Of a DNA stretch of 48,061 nt, positions 7,776 to 16,853 are shown one piece after another. Numbering within the stretch: position 1 is the stretch's first letter; each line of letters opens with the position of its first letter. The notes under the pieces are model-generated. The model did not search any database. It was not told where the DNA came from and was given only the letters and a program-made list of their open reading frames with translations. The position numbers were made by a program, and so were the translations under genes. Source of the stretch: UBA6016 sp041915365 (GTDB lineage Bacteria > Campylobacterota > Campylobacteria > Campylobacterales > UBA6016); NCBI GenBank assembly GCA_041915365.1, contig JAYSBP010000017.1:1-48061 (forward strand), written 5' to 3'.

Positions 7776-8753
7776 GTGTATCTTAAGATTTACACTTTTA
7801 TATCGTTTATGTTTTTTCTATCCGGGTGCGCCGTTGAATACGGTACTTCTATGGATAAAACACTTGCCAATGCTCATAATGATGAGAGGTTTTTGAAAAC
7901 GCCGCCACTTTCTTGTCCAGAGAGCCTAAAGGATAAGACGGTGAAATTGACGGCAAATTTTGATAAATGCGCTATGCCAATGAATATTGAGTATACGGTG
8001 TCAAACCTAGATTATTCCATTCGTGCCGTAAAAGCGCCTTATGAGGGCTCATGGAGAGATGATGTGCTGGGCACCATTAAGAGAAATATCAGCGCCGTAT
8101 GTGGAACCAAATTTTCGGACTCCGATAGTGTCCCTACCATAGAAATGGATTTTAGCAAGCTAACGTCTCAGATTATATCGATAGACCAAACCGATAGGAT
8201 GAAAGACGCCAATTTGCTAAAAGTGGATCATAATTATGACGTAAATCACACAACAAACTATGTTGCACAGGCAAAAATAGGCGGTTCGGTATTTGATGCG
8301 CCTTTTACGTATGTAAAAGGTTTGCAAAAAAAAGAGAGTTTTAAAATGAAAGAGCTCATGGACAACTATTTGTTAGCCATCAACGCTCGTACGGAGACTA
8401 CTGATAGTATACATGTTTTTGTTTTACCAGACAACTACCCGTTGTATTCTGAGAGCGTGGCAACGGTTTTAGATATGAGAAGCGTCATTATCCCAGTGGT
8501 AAAAAAAGAGGTATTGGTAAACTATACACTATATGCAGAAAACGGTAACGTATTGGAGAAAAAGGCTCTAAGCAACAAAAACGGTGGGCTTGTGGTGAAT
8601 ACTTTGCCTCCAAGTACCGAGGTTGTGAGCCCATCAGATAAGGCCATAATAGGCGTTTTTGGTGCTATAGATAACCATATTGCCTCTTCTGCCAACACTT
8701 ATATATGGCTGCTTTATGACATTTCAAGAGAGATAATCAAAAATGCCAAATAA
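7776..8753 (+). CDS. Unknown lipoprotein preceding a caspase homologue
   Basis: About 325 residues, no family recognised. A signal peptide ends in a lipobox 'LSGC' with the lipidated Cys at residue 18, so a mature lipoprotein anchored in a membrane is expected. The body alternates beta-strand-like segments with few helices and has isolated Cys residues but no enzyme motif I know. I chose the GTG at 7776 because GGAGG at 7764-7768 is seven bases upstream; the GTG at 7770 would be only one base from it. The 3' end overlaps the caspase-like gene by 11 bases, implying co-translation and probably a shared role. Confidence 0.7.
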   Translation: MYLKIYTFISFMFFLSGCAVEYGTSMDKTLANAHNDERFLKTPPLSCPESLKDKTVKLTANFDKCAMPMNIEYTVSNLDYSIRAVKAPYEGSWRDDVLGTIKRNISAVCGTKFSDSDSVPTIEMDFSKLTSQIISIDQTDRMKDANLLKVDHNYDVNHTTNYVAQAKIGGSVFDAPFTYVKGLQKKESFKMKELMDNYLLAINARTETTDSIHVFVLPDNYPLYSESVATVLDMRSVIIPVVKKEVLVNYTLYAENGNVLEKKALSNKNGGLVVNTLPPSTEVVSPSDKAIIGVFGAIDNHIASSANTYIWLLYDISREIIKNAK

Positions 8754-9705
8754 GATAGTTTTTTATTTTTTTTGCGCTGCGCTACTCTTGACCGGCTGTG
8801 CCGATACGCAATACAGAGCGCAGCAAATTCTAGCCGAGATAGACCAGCCTCTCGTCGCAGAAAAACCGGTATATCAAAAACCAAAAACACAAGTAGCGCA
8901 AGCGCAAAACAGTGACGGTGATAGGGCTATTCAGAAAATATCATACGACGATAAGATAAAAGCGTCAGAGCTCGGAGATAGATATGCTTTGCTTATAGGT
9001 ATTAATGAGTACAAGTATTTTACGCCGCTGGAGACTGCCGTCAGCGATATAGAAGCGATAGAAAAGATACTAAAAAACAATTATGGCTTCCAGACTGTTA
9101 CCATCAAAAATCAAGAAGCGACTAGAGAAAATATAATAGAGGCTATAAATACACTTAGAAGAAAGCTTGGCGAAAACGATAAACTGCTTATTTATTATGC
9201 AGGTCATGGGCATTTTGATAGAATGACAGATACTAGCTACTGGATACCGTATGAGGCAAAGCCCGATAGTGATGCACACTACATAGAAGCAAAATCTGCA
9301 ATTACAACGAACCTCAAAAGAATTAGCGCAAAACAAATACTAATAGTCGCAGATAGCTGTTATTCCGGCACTCTAAGTAGAGCCGGAGAGGTGAAGCTAC
9401 AATCCGGTAGCGCAAATAGAAGCGCATACATTAAAAATATTTCGTCAAGAATTTCTAGAGTACTCATAGCTAGTGGCGGCAACGAACCTGTTGCAGATGG
9501 CGGCGGCGGTGGGCACTCCGTTTTTGCAAGAGCCTTTATGGACGGCCTTATGCACCCAAAAAATAACATATTCAGCTCCGAAGAGCTTTTTGTTTATGAC
9601 ATTAGAGAGAAAGTAGGCGGTAGCGCAATGCAACTGCCGGAATATAAAATTATCAGAGATAGCGGTCACGAGGGTGGGGATTTCGTATTTCACAAGCTGA
9701 GATAG
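8743..9705 (+). CDS. Caspase-fold (peptidase C14) lipoprotein
   Basis: A 320-residue protein with a lipobox 'LTGC' (Cys19), an approximately 55-residue linker, and a caspase p20-like domain from about residue 83. The domain opens with 'YALLIGINEY', has the catalytic His155 in 'IYYAGHGHFD' and the catalytic Cys206 in 'IVADSCYSG', each after a hydrophobic beta strand as in orthocaspases and metacaspases. The enzyme is therefore probably an active cysteine protease, although basic-residue specificity cannot be confirmed. The residue after Cys19 is Ala, compatible with outer-membrane sorting. Being exported and lipid-anchored is notable for a caspase homologue. The start overlaps the preceding lipoprotein gene by 11 bases. 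Confidence 0.88.
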   Translation: MPNKIVFYFFCAALLLTGCADTQYRAQQILAEIDQPLVAEKPVYQKPKTQVAQAQNSDGDRAIQKISYDDKIKASELGDRYALLIGINEYKYFTPLETAVSDIEAIEKILKNNYGFQTVTIKNQEATRENIIEAINTLRRKLGENDKLLIYYAGHGHFDRMTDTSYWIPYEAKPDSDAHYIEAKSAITTNLKRISAKQILIVADSCYSGTLSRAGEVKLQSGSANRSAYIKNISSRISRVLIASGGNEPVADGGGGGHSVFARAFMDGLMHPKNNIFSSEELFVYDIREKVGGSAMQLPEYKIIRDSGHEGGDFVFHKLR

Positions 9706-9747
9706 TTTATTATTTGAGTTATTAAAACATCGTCGGAAGAGATTTAT

Positions 9748-11049
9748 ATGCGTTTTCTTTTTTTTGTAGCTTTTGGATTGTCGGCTTGTTTTGCGTCATC
9801 GCTTCAGGATGTCGTAAAGTCGGCGTCAAAATCAGATGGAGTGGCGGCCAAAGAGTATCTAGCCAAATCATACGCAAAAGCGTCAGACGCCGCAGGCTCA
9901 AAGCTATATCCAAAAATAGACCTTTCATACAAAACTATCCAATACGCCCAACAGCCCTATATGTATGTGAGTATGCCGCCGCTAATCAACAATGCTCAAA
10001 TGCACACGGGGCCAAAAAACTATTTTGACGGAGAGGTTAGCGTTAGTTATCCTATTTTCAGAGGTTTTGGGATAGATGCTTTTGTCAAAAAAGCGAAACT
10101 GGAAGCCAAAAAAGCGGAGCTTGAAAAGGACGACGCAAAGCGAAACATATATGCAAACTCCATCTCTTTGTATTTTGCGATAGCGTCTTTGCAAGAGAGC
10201 GAGATAGCTTACAATGCGGCGCTTACAGCGGCAAAAAATTCACTTGATAGGGCAAATGGACTTTATGAGCAAGGGTTTGTCGGCATATACGAGGTCGAAA
10301 ACATAAAAAGCAAATACTACGAGATAAGCGCCGATTTGATAGATGTCAAAAATCAAAAAGAGACCCTGATAAATACGCTCTGGAGACTTTGCGGTCTAAA
10401 AATAGAGTTTGCGGATGACGTAACCGCACCGCAAGAGCCAAACAAAGACAAAACAATCAAAGATGCACTCTCGCACAGGGAGGACGTCGTAGCCGTCAAA
10501 ACATTGCTTGATATAGGCGACGAAGAGATAAGGTATGCCAAAAGCAAGTTTTATCCGACCGTTGATTTCGTGGCGGCGGCAAAACGGGTAGGGGATAGCT
10601 CAAAGCTAGACGGGGACGGCTTTAGCAATAAAGACAAAAGCTATGCGCTTATCGCCCTTGGATTTAATATCTTTGACGGCGGTGAAAATATACATACCCT
10701 CGAGGCCGCAAAAGCCAAAAAAATGGCTGCGGCAATGATGTATTCTGATTATAAAAACAGCGTAACGGTGGAAATCGAAAATCTTTTTTTACAGCTTGAT
10801 AGCGCACAAAAGAGAGAGGATGCTTTTGAAAAAAACGTTAACGCCGCAAATGAGTTTTTCAAGTTGACGAATGCTAGGTTTGAAAACAGACTCGTAAGTG
10901 CGGATGAGCTTAGCAGGTCTATATCGGCTTTAGCGATAGCCAAAAGCAAATTAGCGGCCGAGAAAAATAAAATCAAAGAGCTAAAAATAAGAATTTTGCT
11001 TGAGAGTTCACTAAAAAACTTTGAGAATGCAATGGAGACAATACAATGA
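9748..11049 (+). CDS. TolC-family outer membrane channel (ABC-2 exporter)
   Basis: A 433-residue outer membrane efflux protein. Signal peptide of about 18 residues ('FGLSACFASS'), then two repeats of long helices broken by beta-strand segments such as 'GEVSVSYPIFRGFG' and 'ALIALGFNIFDGG', the pattern of TolC porins. It would form a trimeric channel from the periplasm through the outer membrane. Its stop overlaps the next gene by four bases (ATGA), tying it to the HlyD adaptor and the ABC exporter. The Cys at residue 14 sits in 'LSACFASS', close to a lipobox, so lipidation is a minor possibility. Confidence 0.9.
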   Translation: MRFLFFVAFGLSACFASSLQDVVKSASKSDGVAAKEYLAKSYAKASDAAGSKLYPKIDLSYKTIQYAQQPYMYVSMPPLINNAQMHTGPKNYFDGEVSVSYPIFRGFGIDAFVKKAKLEAKKAELEKDDAKRNIYANSISLYFAIASLQESEIAYNAALTAAKNSLDRANGLYEQGFVGIYEVENIKSKYYEISADLIDVKNQKETLINTLWRLCGLKIEFADDVTAPQEPNKDKTIKDALSHREDVVAVKTLLDIGDEEIRYAKSKFYPTVDFVAAAKRVGDSSKLDGDGFSNKDKSYALIALGFNIFDGGENIHTLEAAKAKKMAAAMMYSDYKNSVTVEIENLFLQLDSAQKREDAFEKNVNAANEFFKLTNARFENRLVSADELSRSISALAIAKSKLAAEKNKIKELKIRILLESSLKNFENAMETIQ

Positions 11050-12155
11050 GCAAAAAAAATCTATATCTTGTCGCCATAGTCTCTGGACTTTTGGTCGTAT
11101 CTTTGTTTTTTATTATCAAAAGAATATATTTTTCCACAGGGCTGGATGGCGTAGTAGCCGGAGCGGGAAGGATAGACGGGGATTTGGCCGTTATGAATAC
11201 AAAATACGCCGGTAGAGTCTCAAAAATATATGTAGCCGAAGGGCAAGCCGTCAAAAAAGGAGATACGCTAGCCACCATAGACAGCGCCGAGCTGGATGCG
11301 AAGATAGAGGGGGTAAGCTCGTCCATCGCTGCGGCGAAACTAGAGCTTGAATCGTTGCAAACGGAGCTTGGTATCGCAACAAGCGTAAATAATGCCAACT
11401 ATTCAATATCGCTAGACAAACAGCAAGAGCTTGAGAGTAAAATAGAGACGGCAAAACTTGCGATGCTGCAAGATAAAAAAGATTTTGAGCGGATAAGCAG
11501 GCTTTATGACCAAAATCTTACCGCAAAAAGAGATGTCGAGCTATCAGAACTAAAAGCTAGCGAGTCAAAGAGCAGATACGATGCGATACTAAAAAGCAAA
11601 AGCCAGCTTGCCGGAGCTGCCGCCATCTCAAAGGCAAACCTAGCCTCTACGCAATCAATAAAACAAAAAGTATCCGCAAAACAAAAATCTATAGAGGCCA
11701 TGGAAGCATCAAAAAAAGAGCTACTTGCCGCAAAAGGCGAAATGAAGCTTACGGCTGCGTTTGACGGTTTTGTTGTCGAGAGGATAGCTACGGAGGGCGA
11801 GGTGCTTGGTGCTGGAGGAGCTGTGCTGACTGTCATAAATCCTGCTGAGCTAACGCTAAAGATGTACATCGACACGATGGAGAACGCAAAGATAAAAATA
11901 GGTGACAAAGCCGTGATATTTCTGGATGGAGAGCCGAAAAAGCCGATAGAGGCGATAGTGTCAAAGGTGGCTCAAAGGGCGCAGTTTACCCCGAAAGATG
12001 TGAACGTAAAAAGTGACAGAATACAAAGAGTCTATGCCGTATACCTAAAGCCTAGCGTACAGACGCAAACACTAAAGCTCGGCCTTCCGGCGGTCGGAGC
12101 TATATCTATCGGCGGCGAATTGCCAAAAGATTCGGCAAGGCTTGGAAACCTGTAG
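11046..12155 (+). CDS. HlyD-family periplasmic adaptor
   Basis: A 369-residue membrane fusion protein. One N-terminal membrane anchor (about residues 7-24, 'YLVAIVSGLLVVSLFFIIK'), a split biotinyl-lipoyl-like domain ('YVAEGQAVKKGDTLATID' and the return 'TAAFDGFVVERIATEGEVL'), a central alpha-hairpin coiled coil of about 150 residues, and a C-terminal beta barrel. It bridges the inner-membrane ABC permeases and the TolC-type channel encoded just upstream. It resembles YbhG-type adaptors that accompany ABC-2 exporters. Start overlaps the preceding stop by four bases; the ATPase gene begins six bases after its stop. Confidence 0.9.
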   Translation: MSKKNLYLVAIVSGLLVVSLFFIIKRIYFSTGLDGVVAGAGRIDGDLAVMNTKYAGRVSKIYVAEGQAVKKGDTLATIDSAELDAKIEGVSSSIAAAKLELESLQTELGIATSVNNANYSISLDKQQELESKIETAKLAMLQDKKDFERISRLYDQNLTAKRDVELSELKASESKSRYDAILKSKSQLAGAAAISKANLASTQSIKQKVSAKQKSIEAMEASKKELLAAKGEMKLTAAFDGFVVERIATEGEVLGAGGAVLTVINPAELTLKMYIDTMENAKIKIGDKAVIFLDGEPKKPIEAIVSKVAQRAQFTPKDVNVKSDRIQRVYAVYLKPSVQTQTLKLGLPAVGAISIGGELPKDSARLGNL

Positions 12156-12161
12156 ACGACA

Positions 12162-13796
12162 ATGCTTGAGGTAAAAAACGTAAGCGTATCGTACGGTAAA
12201 AGTGTAGCTCTAAAGCCTGTCTCATTTGAGGCGAAAAGCGGTGAGATACTCGGGCTAATAGGGGCTGACGGCTCAGGCAAAAGCTCGCTTTTGAACGCTA
12301 TTGCGGGGGTGCAGAGCTTTGGCGGAGAGATAAATCTATATGGGCACAAATACGTCTCGCCAAAAACTTGCGAAAAAATCAAAGGTGACATCGCTCTTAT
12401 GCCGCAGGGGATAGGGCTTATTTTATACAAAACATTGACAATACAAGAGCACATAGATTTTTTTTGCGCAATTAAAGAGGTAAAAAAAGACAAAGCCTTT
12501 GAGGCGTACCTAGCAAGGCTACTTGATATGTCGGGGCTTGAGAGATTTTTGGATAGAAAGGCCGGTGCGCTTAGCGGCGGAATGATGCAAAAGCTGTGTC
12601 TCGTGTGTACGCTGATTGGCAAGCCAAAGCTACTACTCTTGGATGAGCCGACAACTGGCGTTGACCCTGTAAGTAGGCGTGAGCTATGGAATATCATAAG
12701 CGATTTGGTCAAAAACGAGGGGATTATATGCGTTGCTAGTACCGCTTATATGGGTGAGGCGTCATCTTTTGACAGGCTTTTGTTGTTTGAGGATGGCGAG
12801 ATAGTATCGGGCGGGGATTTTGCTTCGCTGACGGATACCGTAAGGGAGTTTACCTATGAAGATGACGGGATAAAAAGAGAAAATACGATAGCTATCAATG
12901 GGTTTTTGTATTCGCTTGAGAGGCTCGAACTACCAAAAAAAGAGCCTACGCTCGAATCTGTATTTTTTGCGAGAACTCTCAAAGAGCACAAAGTAATTCC
13001 AAAAATTAGCTTCAAAGAGGATGCGGACGGTAAGGATGGGTTTGGCGACGTGATACTAAGCGCCGAGAATCTTACAAAGCGTTTTGGTTTATTTGTTGCC
13101 AACGATAATGTCTCTTTGGAGTTAAAAAGTGGTGAAATACTAGGGCTAATAGGGGCAAACGGTGCAGGCAAGACTACGTTTATGAAGATGCTTCTGGGGC
13201 TTTTGCCTATAGATGAAGGAGAGTTGTCGATACTGGGTCAAAAGATAAAAAGCGCATCCGATAGGACAATGCTAAAAGCACATATAGGTTATGTAAGCCA
13301 GCGTTTTGCCCTATACAAAAACTTAACCGTCGGTGAAAATCTGGAGTATTTCGCAAAAATGCACGGTATGAAAAAAGATGAGTATAGATTTGCTATTGAT
13401 GAGTTGATGCGTGTTTTGGAGCTTGGGCATCTCTCGGAGCGTTTTTTGTCGGAACTTCCGATGGGGATAAATCAAAGAGTGTCGTTAGCTTGCGCACTCG
13501 TGCATTCTCCAAAAGTACTGTTTTTGGATGAGCCGACAAGCGGGGTGGACGTCGTGGCTAGAGCCGTGTTTTGGGATATTTTGGGAGAGCTAAAAAACAA
13601 AAGGCATATATCCATACTTATCACGACGCATTATATGAGTGAAGCTGATTTTTGCGATAGGGTAGCCATATTGCAAGATAGCAAAAAAGTAGCCGACGAT
13701 ACGCTCCAAAACCTCTATACCTCTCACCCGTCGGCTAGCGATTTTGAGGATATATTTTTTGAGATTTTCGGTACAAACGGCAAGGGTGCAGCGTGA
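12162..13796 (+). CDS. Fused double ABC ATPase (YbhF-like)
   Basis: A 544-residue protein holding two complete ABC ATPase domains (about 1-240 and 300-540). Domain 1 has Walker A 'GADGSGKSS' (34-42), signature 'LSGGMMQKL' and Walker B 'LLLLDEP', but 'ASTAYMGEA' lacks the switch His. Domain 2 has Walker A 'GANGAGKTT', Walker B 'VLFLDEP' and an intact switch His in 'TTHYM', but its signature is 'LPMGINQRV' in place of LSGGQ. Both defects fall in the same composite nucleotide site, leaving one canonical and one degenerate site. From memory the same substitutions occur in YbhF relatives, so they are a family trait, not decay. It energises the two permeases downstream; start of the next gene overlaps by four bases. 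Confidence 0.92.
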   Translation: MLEVKNVSVSYGKSVALKPVSFEAKSGEILGLIGADGSGKSSLLNAIAGVQSFGGEINLYGHKYVSPKTCEKIKGDIALMPQGIGLILYKTLTIQEHIDFFCAIKEVKKDKAFEAYLARLLDMSGLERFLDRKAGALSGGMMQKLCLVCTLIGKPKLLLLDEPTTGVDPVSRRELWNIISDLVKNEGIICVASTAYMGEASSFDRLLLFEDGEIVSGGDFASLTDTVREFTYEDDGIKRENTIAINGFLYSLERLELPKKEPTLESVFFARTLKEHKVIPKISFKEDADGKDGFGDVILSAENLTKRFGLFVANDNVSLELKSGEILGLIGANGAGKTTFMKMLLGLLPIDEGELSILGQKIKSASDRTMLKAHIGYVSQRFALYKNLTVGENLEYFAKMHGMKKDEYRFAIDELMRVLELGHLSERFLSELPMGINQRVSLACALVHSPKVLFLDEPTSGVDVVARAVFWDILGELKNKRHISILITTHYMSEADFCDRVAILQDSKKVADDTLQNLYTSHPSASDFEDIFFEIFGTNGKGAA

Positions 13797-14899
13797 GACT
13801 AGGCGTACTAAAAGGGTATATGGCAAAAGAGCTCAAAGAGGTATTAAGGGAGAGAACCGTCGTTTTTATATACCTTGTCCCGCTACTTATCATAGTGCTT
13901 TTCGGCTATGGAATAAAGCTAGACGTCAAGAATGCAAGAGCGGTGATAATAGACTACGACAAAAGCAAACTCTCGTATGAACTCGTATCAAACCTAGAAC
14001 ATTCCAAATACTTTAGGGCGCAAGTCACCGATATGAGCGAGGCGGACGCTCTAAGGTTGATCAAAAAAAGTGACAAAGACTTCGTACTTATAATCCCCGA
14101 GAGGTTTGAAAAAAACGCTATAAGTGGACAAAAGACGGAGCTTGGCGTATTTATAGACGGCTCTTTCCCATCAAGAACAAAGACGGTTGAGGGGTATATT
14201 CAGAGTGAAATTCTCAATTTTGCATCACAAAAGCAGAGTATTAAGCCGTTTATCACAATCGAAAAAAGAAATCTTTTTAACAGAGCTATGAGAGATGAAG
14301 AGATGATACTCCCCGGCTTAATAGCGATAGTGCTCCTCATCTCTCCCGCAGTCATATCAGCACTATCGATAGTAAAGGAAAAAGAGCGGGGAACGATATT
14401 CAACTTCTACTCCTCAGCAATAAAAAAAGAGGAGTTTTTGTCCGCCAAACTCTTGCTCTTGCTTGCTTTTCAGTCGCTAAATGCCGTGATATGTCTTGTT
14501 TTGGCCATATATTTATTTGATGTGCCGTTTCGTGGGGATATAGTATTTTATATGGCTTGTTGCGTTGTGTACTTGGCTATTAGCCTATCTATCGGCATGC
14601 TAGTCTCCCTTGTGACGTCGGCGCAGATAGTCGCATTACTTCTCACCCTTATAGTGACTATTATCCCCGGATTTTTGTATTCTGGGATGTTGATGCCAGT
14701 CTCGTCGATGAGTAGCGAGGCGTATATAGTGGCGCATATATATCCGACGATGTACCAGACTAGGCTTATGTACGATGCGTTTTTGGTTGGTGACGGCTTT
14801 TCGTCGTGGGCGAATACGATGTATTTTCTGATTTTGTGCGGATATGCGGCGATACTATTTCCGATGGGGTATTATCTGCTCAAAAAGAGGGTTGCGTGA
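13793..14899 (+). CDS. ABC-2 type exporter permease 1 (YbhS/YbhR-like)
   Basis: A 368-residue inner membrane protein. One N-terminal helix ('VVFIYLVPLLIIVLFGYG'), a large extracytoplasmic domain of about 130 residues starting 'DVKNARAVIIDYD', then five further helices including 'GLIAIVLLISPAVISALSIVKEKERGT', the ABC-2 family E-R-G-T coupling motif. It pairs with the next gene as a heterodimeric permease. The start is GTG overlapping the ATPase stop. Substrate not deducible; relatives export drugs, lipids or polysaccharide. Confidence 0.88.
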   Translation: MRLGVLKGYMAKELKEVLRERTVVFIYLVPLLIIVLFGYGIKLDVKNARAVIIDYDKSKLSYELVSNLEHSKYFRAQVTDMSEADALRLIKKSDKDFVLIIPERFEKNAISGQKTELGVFIDGSFPSRTKTVEGYIQSEILNFASQKQSIKPFITIEKRNLFNRAMRDEEMILPGLIAIVLLISPAVISALSIVKEKERGTIFNFYSSAIKKEEFLSAKLLLLLAFQSLNAVICLVLAIYLFDVPFRGDIVFYMACCVVYLAISLSIGMLVSLVTSAQIVALLLTLIVTIIPGFLYSGMLMPVSSMSSEAYIVAHIYPTMYQTRLMYDAFLVGDGFSSWANTMYFLILCGYAAILFPMGYYLLKKRVA

Positions 14900-15984
14900 A
14901 CTACTTTTTGGCTATTTTTCAAAAAGAGTTAAAAGAGCTTTTTAGAGCTACGGGGCTTTTGTTTTTTATCGTTTATATGTTTACGGTTGAGGTGTATATA
15001 GCGGCGTCAGGGGTCAATATGGACGCCAAAAACGTAGCGGTCGGCGTCGTAGACTACTCCCCCGGTGTTATATCTTCAAAACTACTCTCAAACCTCAACC
15101 TTCCAGAATTCAAACAGCCCATATACTACAAGTCTCAAAACGAGCTTTTTGAAGAGATAAAAAGCAAAAAAATTGCCGTCGGACTTATATTTGACAATGA
15201 TTTTGAAAAAAATATAGCGCAAGGCAGAGAGGCGAAAGTAGAGTTGATGCTTGACGCTACGGCGGCTTCGCAGGGGTATTTTGCGTATTTGTATCTGCAA
15301 AGTATCGCCAACGATATGAAAAGCGGGGTACACGGCGATGGAGCTATAGCTCTTAGTATCCACAAGCTTTTTAATCAAAACGCAAATTCACAGTTTTATA
15401 TGGCTCTTAATGAGCTGATGTCCATCACTACGATGCTCTCTATCATACTGTCCGCCACGGTTTTTGTAAAAGAAAAAGAGAACGGCACTTGGGATTTGAT
15501 GTTACTGATGCCAGTCGGCAAAGCCACGATGATAATGGCAAAAGTGCTCTCTCAGACTTTTGTGGTGATGTTAGGAGTGTTAATCAGCGTGGGGGCGGTC
15601 GTCATAGGGATATTCAATACGCCGCTCAACGGCTCTTTTGCCGCTTTTTTGCTTTTGACGTTTTTGTTTTCTCTTAGTAGTGCGGGAATAGGGCTTTTCA
15701 TAGCCGCTTTCGCCAAAGATATTATGCAAGTCGGGCAGTTTTCTATGCTTACGATGATGCCTATTTTGTTTCTTAGCGGAGCTTGGACGCCAGTGTATGC
15801 GATGCACCCGTTCCTTCAGGCTTTGACGGTACTCTCTCCGCTTCGCTACTACATAGAGGGCGTGCAAAGCATATTTTTTAGGGGAGCCGCATTTGTCGAT
15901 TTGCTCGTGTACTTTGGCGGCGTGACGGTACTTGGAGCGGCGCTATTTGTGCTCGGCACTAGACGGATTATGAAGCTTTTTTAG
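14896..15984 (+). CDS. ABC-2 type exporter permease 2
   Basis: A 362-residue paralogue of the preceding permease with the same plan: N-terminal helix, extracytoplasmic domain beginning 'MDAKNVAVGVVDYS', then five helices with 'SATVFVKEKENGTWDLMLLMP' as the coupling region. I start it at GTG 14896, which overlaps the upstream stop (GTGA); the frame is open further upstream but would put an unrelated 30-residue extension before the hydrophobic start. Its TAG stop shares bases with the stop of the convergent regulator gene, so there is no room for a terminator between them. Confidence 0.88.
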   Translation: MNYFLAIFQKELKELFRATGLLFFIVYMFTVEVYIAASGVNMDAKNVAVGVVDYSPGVISSKLLSNLNLPEFKQPIYYKSQNELFEEIKSKKIAVGLIFDNDFEKNIAQGREAKVELMLDATAASQGYFAYLYLQSIANDMKSGVHGDGAIALSIHKLFNQNANSQFYMALNELMSITTMLSIILSATVFVKEKENGTWDLMLLMPVGKATMIMAKVLSQTFVVMLGVLISVGAVVIGIFNTPLNGSFAAFLLLTFLFSLSSAGIGLFIAAFAKDIMQVGQFSMLTMMPILFLSGAWTPVYAMHPFLQALTVLSPLRYYIEGVQSIFFRGAAFVDLLVYFGGVTVLGAALFVLGTRRIMKLF

Positions 15985-16655
15985 CCCTCTTTTTTTGCCG
16001 TTATCTTGTATCCCACACCTCTGTGGCTCTCTATGAAGTCCTCTTCAAGTGCCGTTCTTAGTCTGTTTACTAGGCTTCTGACCGTTGAGTCCTCCACATC
16101 TTCGCTCCCCCAGACGAAATTTTTGATTTTTTCGTAGCCTAGCATCCGTCCGTTGTTTTTTACAAGTAGCTTTAGTAGTAGCGTCTGCCTTTTTGTTAGT
16201 TTTACACATTTGCCGTTACATAGCAGATTGTCGTTTACCCCGTCAAAGCCGTATCTGTCGCTTATGCGGACGATACTATCCGTCTCTTCTTGTTTTGTGG
16301 GCGATAGACGTTGCATCCTTATCTCTAGCTCTCTTAGGTTGAAAGGCTTTTTGATGTATTCGTTGCAACCTAGATTGTACGCCCCATCTATAGAGGCTAT
16401 GTCTATATTTGCGCTAATCATAATAATCGGAATGTTTTTGTTGATAAGCCTGATATTCTTCAAGACCTCAAGTCCGCTAAGCTCAGGGGTATTGATGTCC
16501 AAAATCAGCATATCGTATACGTTTTTACTATCCGAAAAAGCCCCCAACGCATCTTTGCCGCTCTCAAAAGCGTCTACGGAATGGAGTTTGTGAAGCAAAA
16601 AGCTTTTTATAGAGGTAAGGAGCATATACTCATCTTCAAGGAGCAAAATCTTCAC
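15981..16655 (-). CDS. OmpR/PhoB-type response regulator (orphan)
   Basis: A 224-residue two-domain regulator. Receiver: acidic pair E7/D8, phosphoacceptor Asp53 in 'LILDINTPELSG', Ser in 'IIMISA', Lys in 'YIKKPF'. C-terminal winged helix (about 135-222) has 'LTKRQTLLLKLLVKNNGRM', the recognition-helix region 'DSTVRSLVNRLRTAL' and the wing 'ESHRGVGYKI'. It should bind DNA as a dimer. No histidine kinase gene lies on its strand; the divergent operon starting at 16854 encodes three kinases, so cross-talk or autoregulation through the shared 198-base intergenic region is plausible but unproven. Confidence 0.93.
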   Translation of the reverse strand: MKILLLEDEYMLLTSIKSFLLHKLHSVDAFESGKDALGAFSDSKNVYDMLILDINTPELSGLEVLKNIRLINKNIPIIMISANIDIASIDGAYNLGCNEYIKKPFNLRELEIRMQRLSPTKQEETDSIVRISDRYGFDGVNDNLLCNGKCVKLTKRQTLLLKLLVKNNGRMLGYEKIKNFVWGSEDVEDSTVRSLVNRLRTALEEDFIESHRGVGYKITAKKEG

Positions 16656-16853
16656 GGCCGTTTCCTTGTGTTTGTCTCGTTAAAAAATATTTTACGTTTT
16701 CATTGTTGCATTTTTGAACCGAAAATTTATCCAATGAAATATTATGAAATTATTTTGCAACACGCAAATGCAACTTTAGCCTGTTATGCTTTTGGTAAAA
16801 CAAAGTTATAAAATCTAGCAATCACGCTAATTATCACGCAGTGTAGGATATAG
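16656..16853. promoter_or_regulatory. Divergent intergenic region, likely two promoters
   Basis: The largest gap in the window, between the regulator gene and the signalling operon. It is AT-rich. TATAAAAT at 16807-16814 could be a plus-strand -10 about 40 bases before the operon start. TGCAAC occurs at 16756-16761 and 16769-16774 (13 bases apart), and GTTGCATTT at 16705-16713 is the inverse of AAATGCAAC at 16766-16774. These repeats are candidate sites for the adjacent OmpR-type regulator. No RNA gene or small ORF is convincing here. Confidence 0.35.

Noticed and set aside
12032..12712. Minus-strand open frame of 226 codons
   Set aside because: Overlaps the HlyD end and the ABC ATPase start, both with strong motifs.
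14806..14895. Upstream ATG giving a 392-residue second permease
   Set aside because: It would add 30 unrelated residues that are an out-of-frame reading of the previous permease; GTG 14896 overlaps its stop in the pattern of the rest of the operon.
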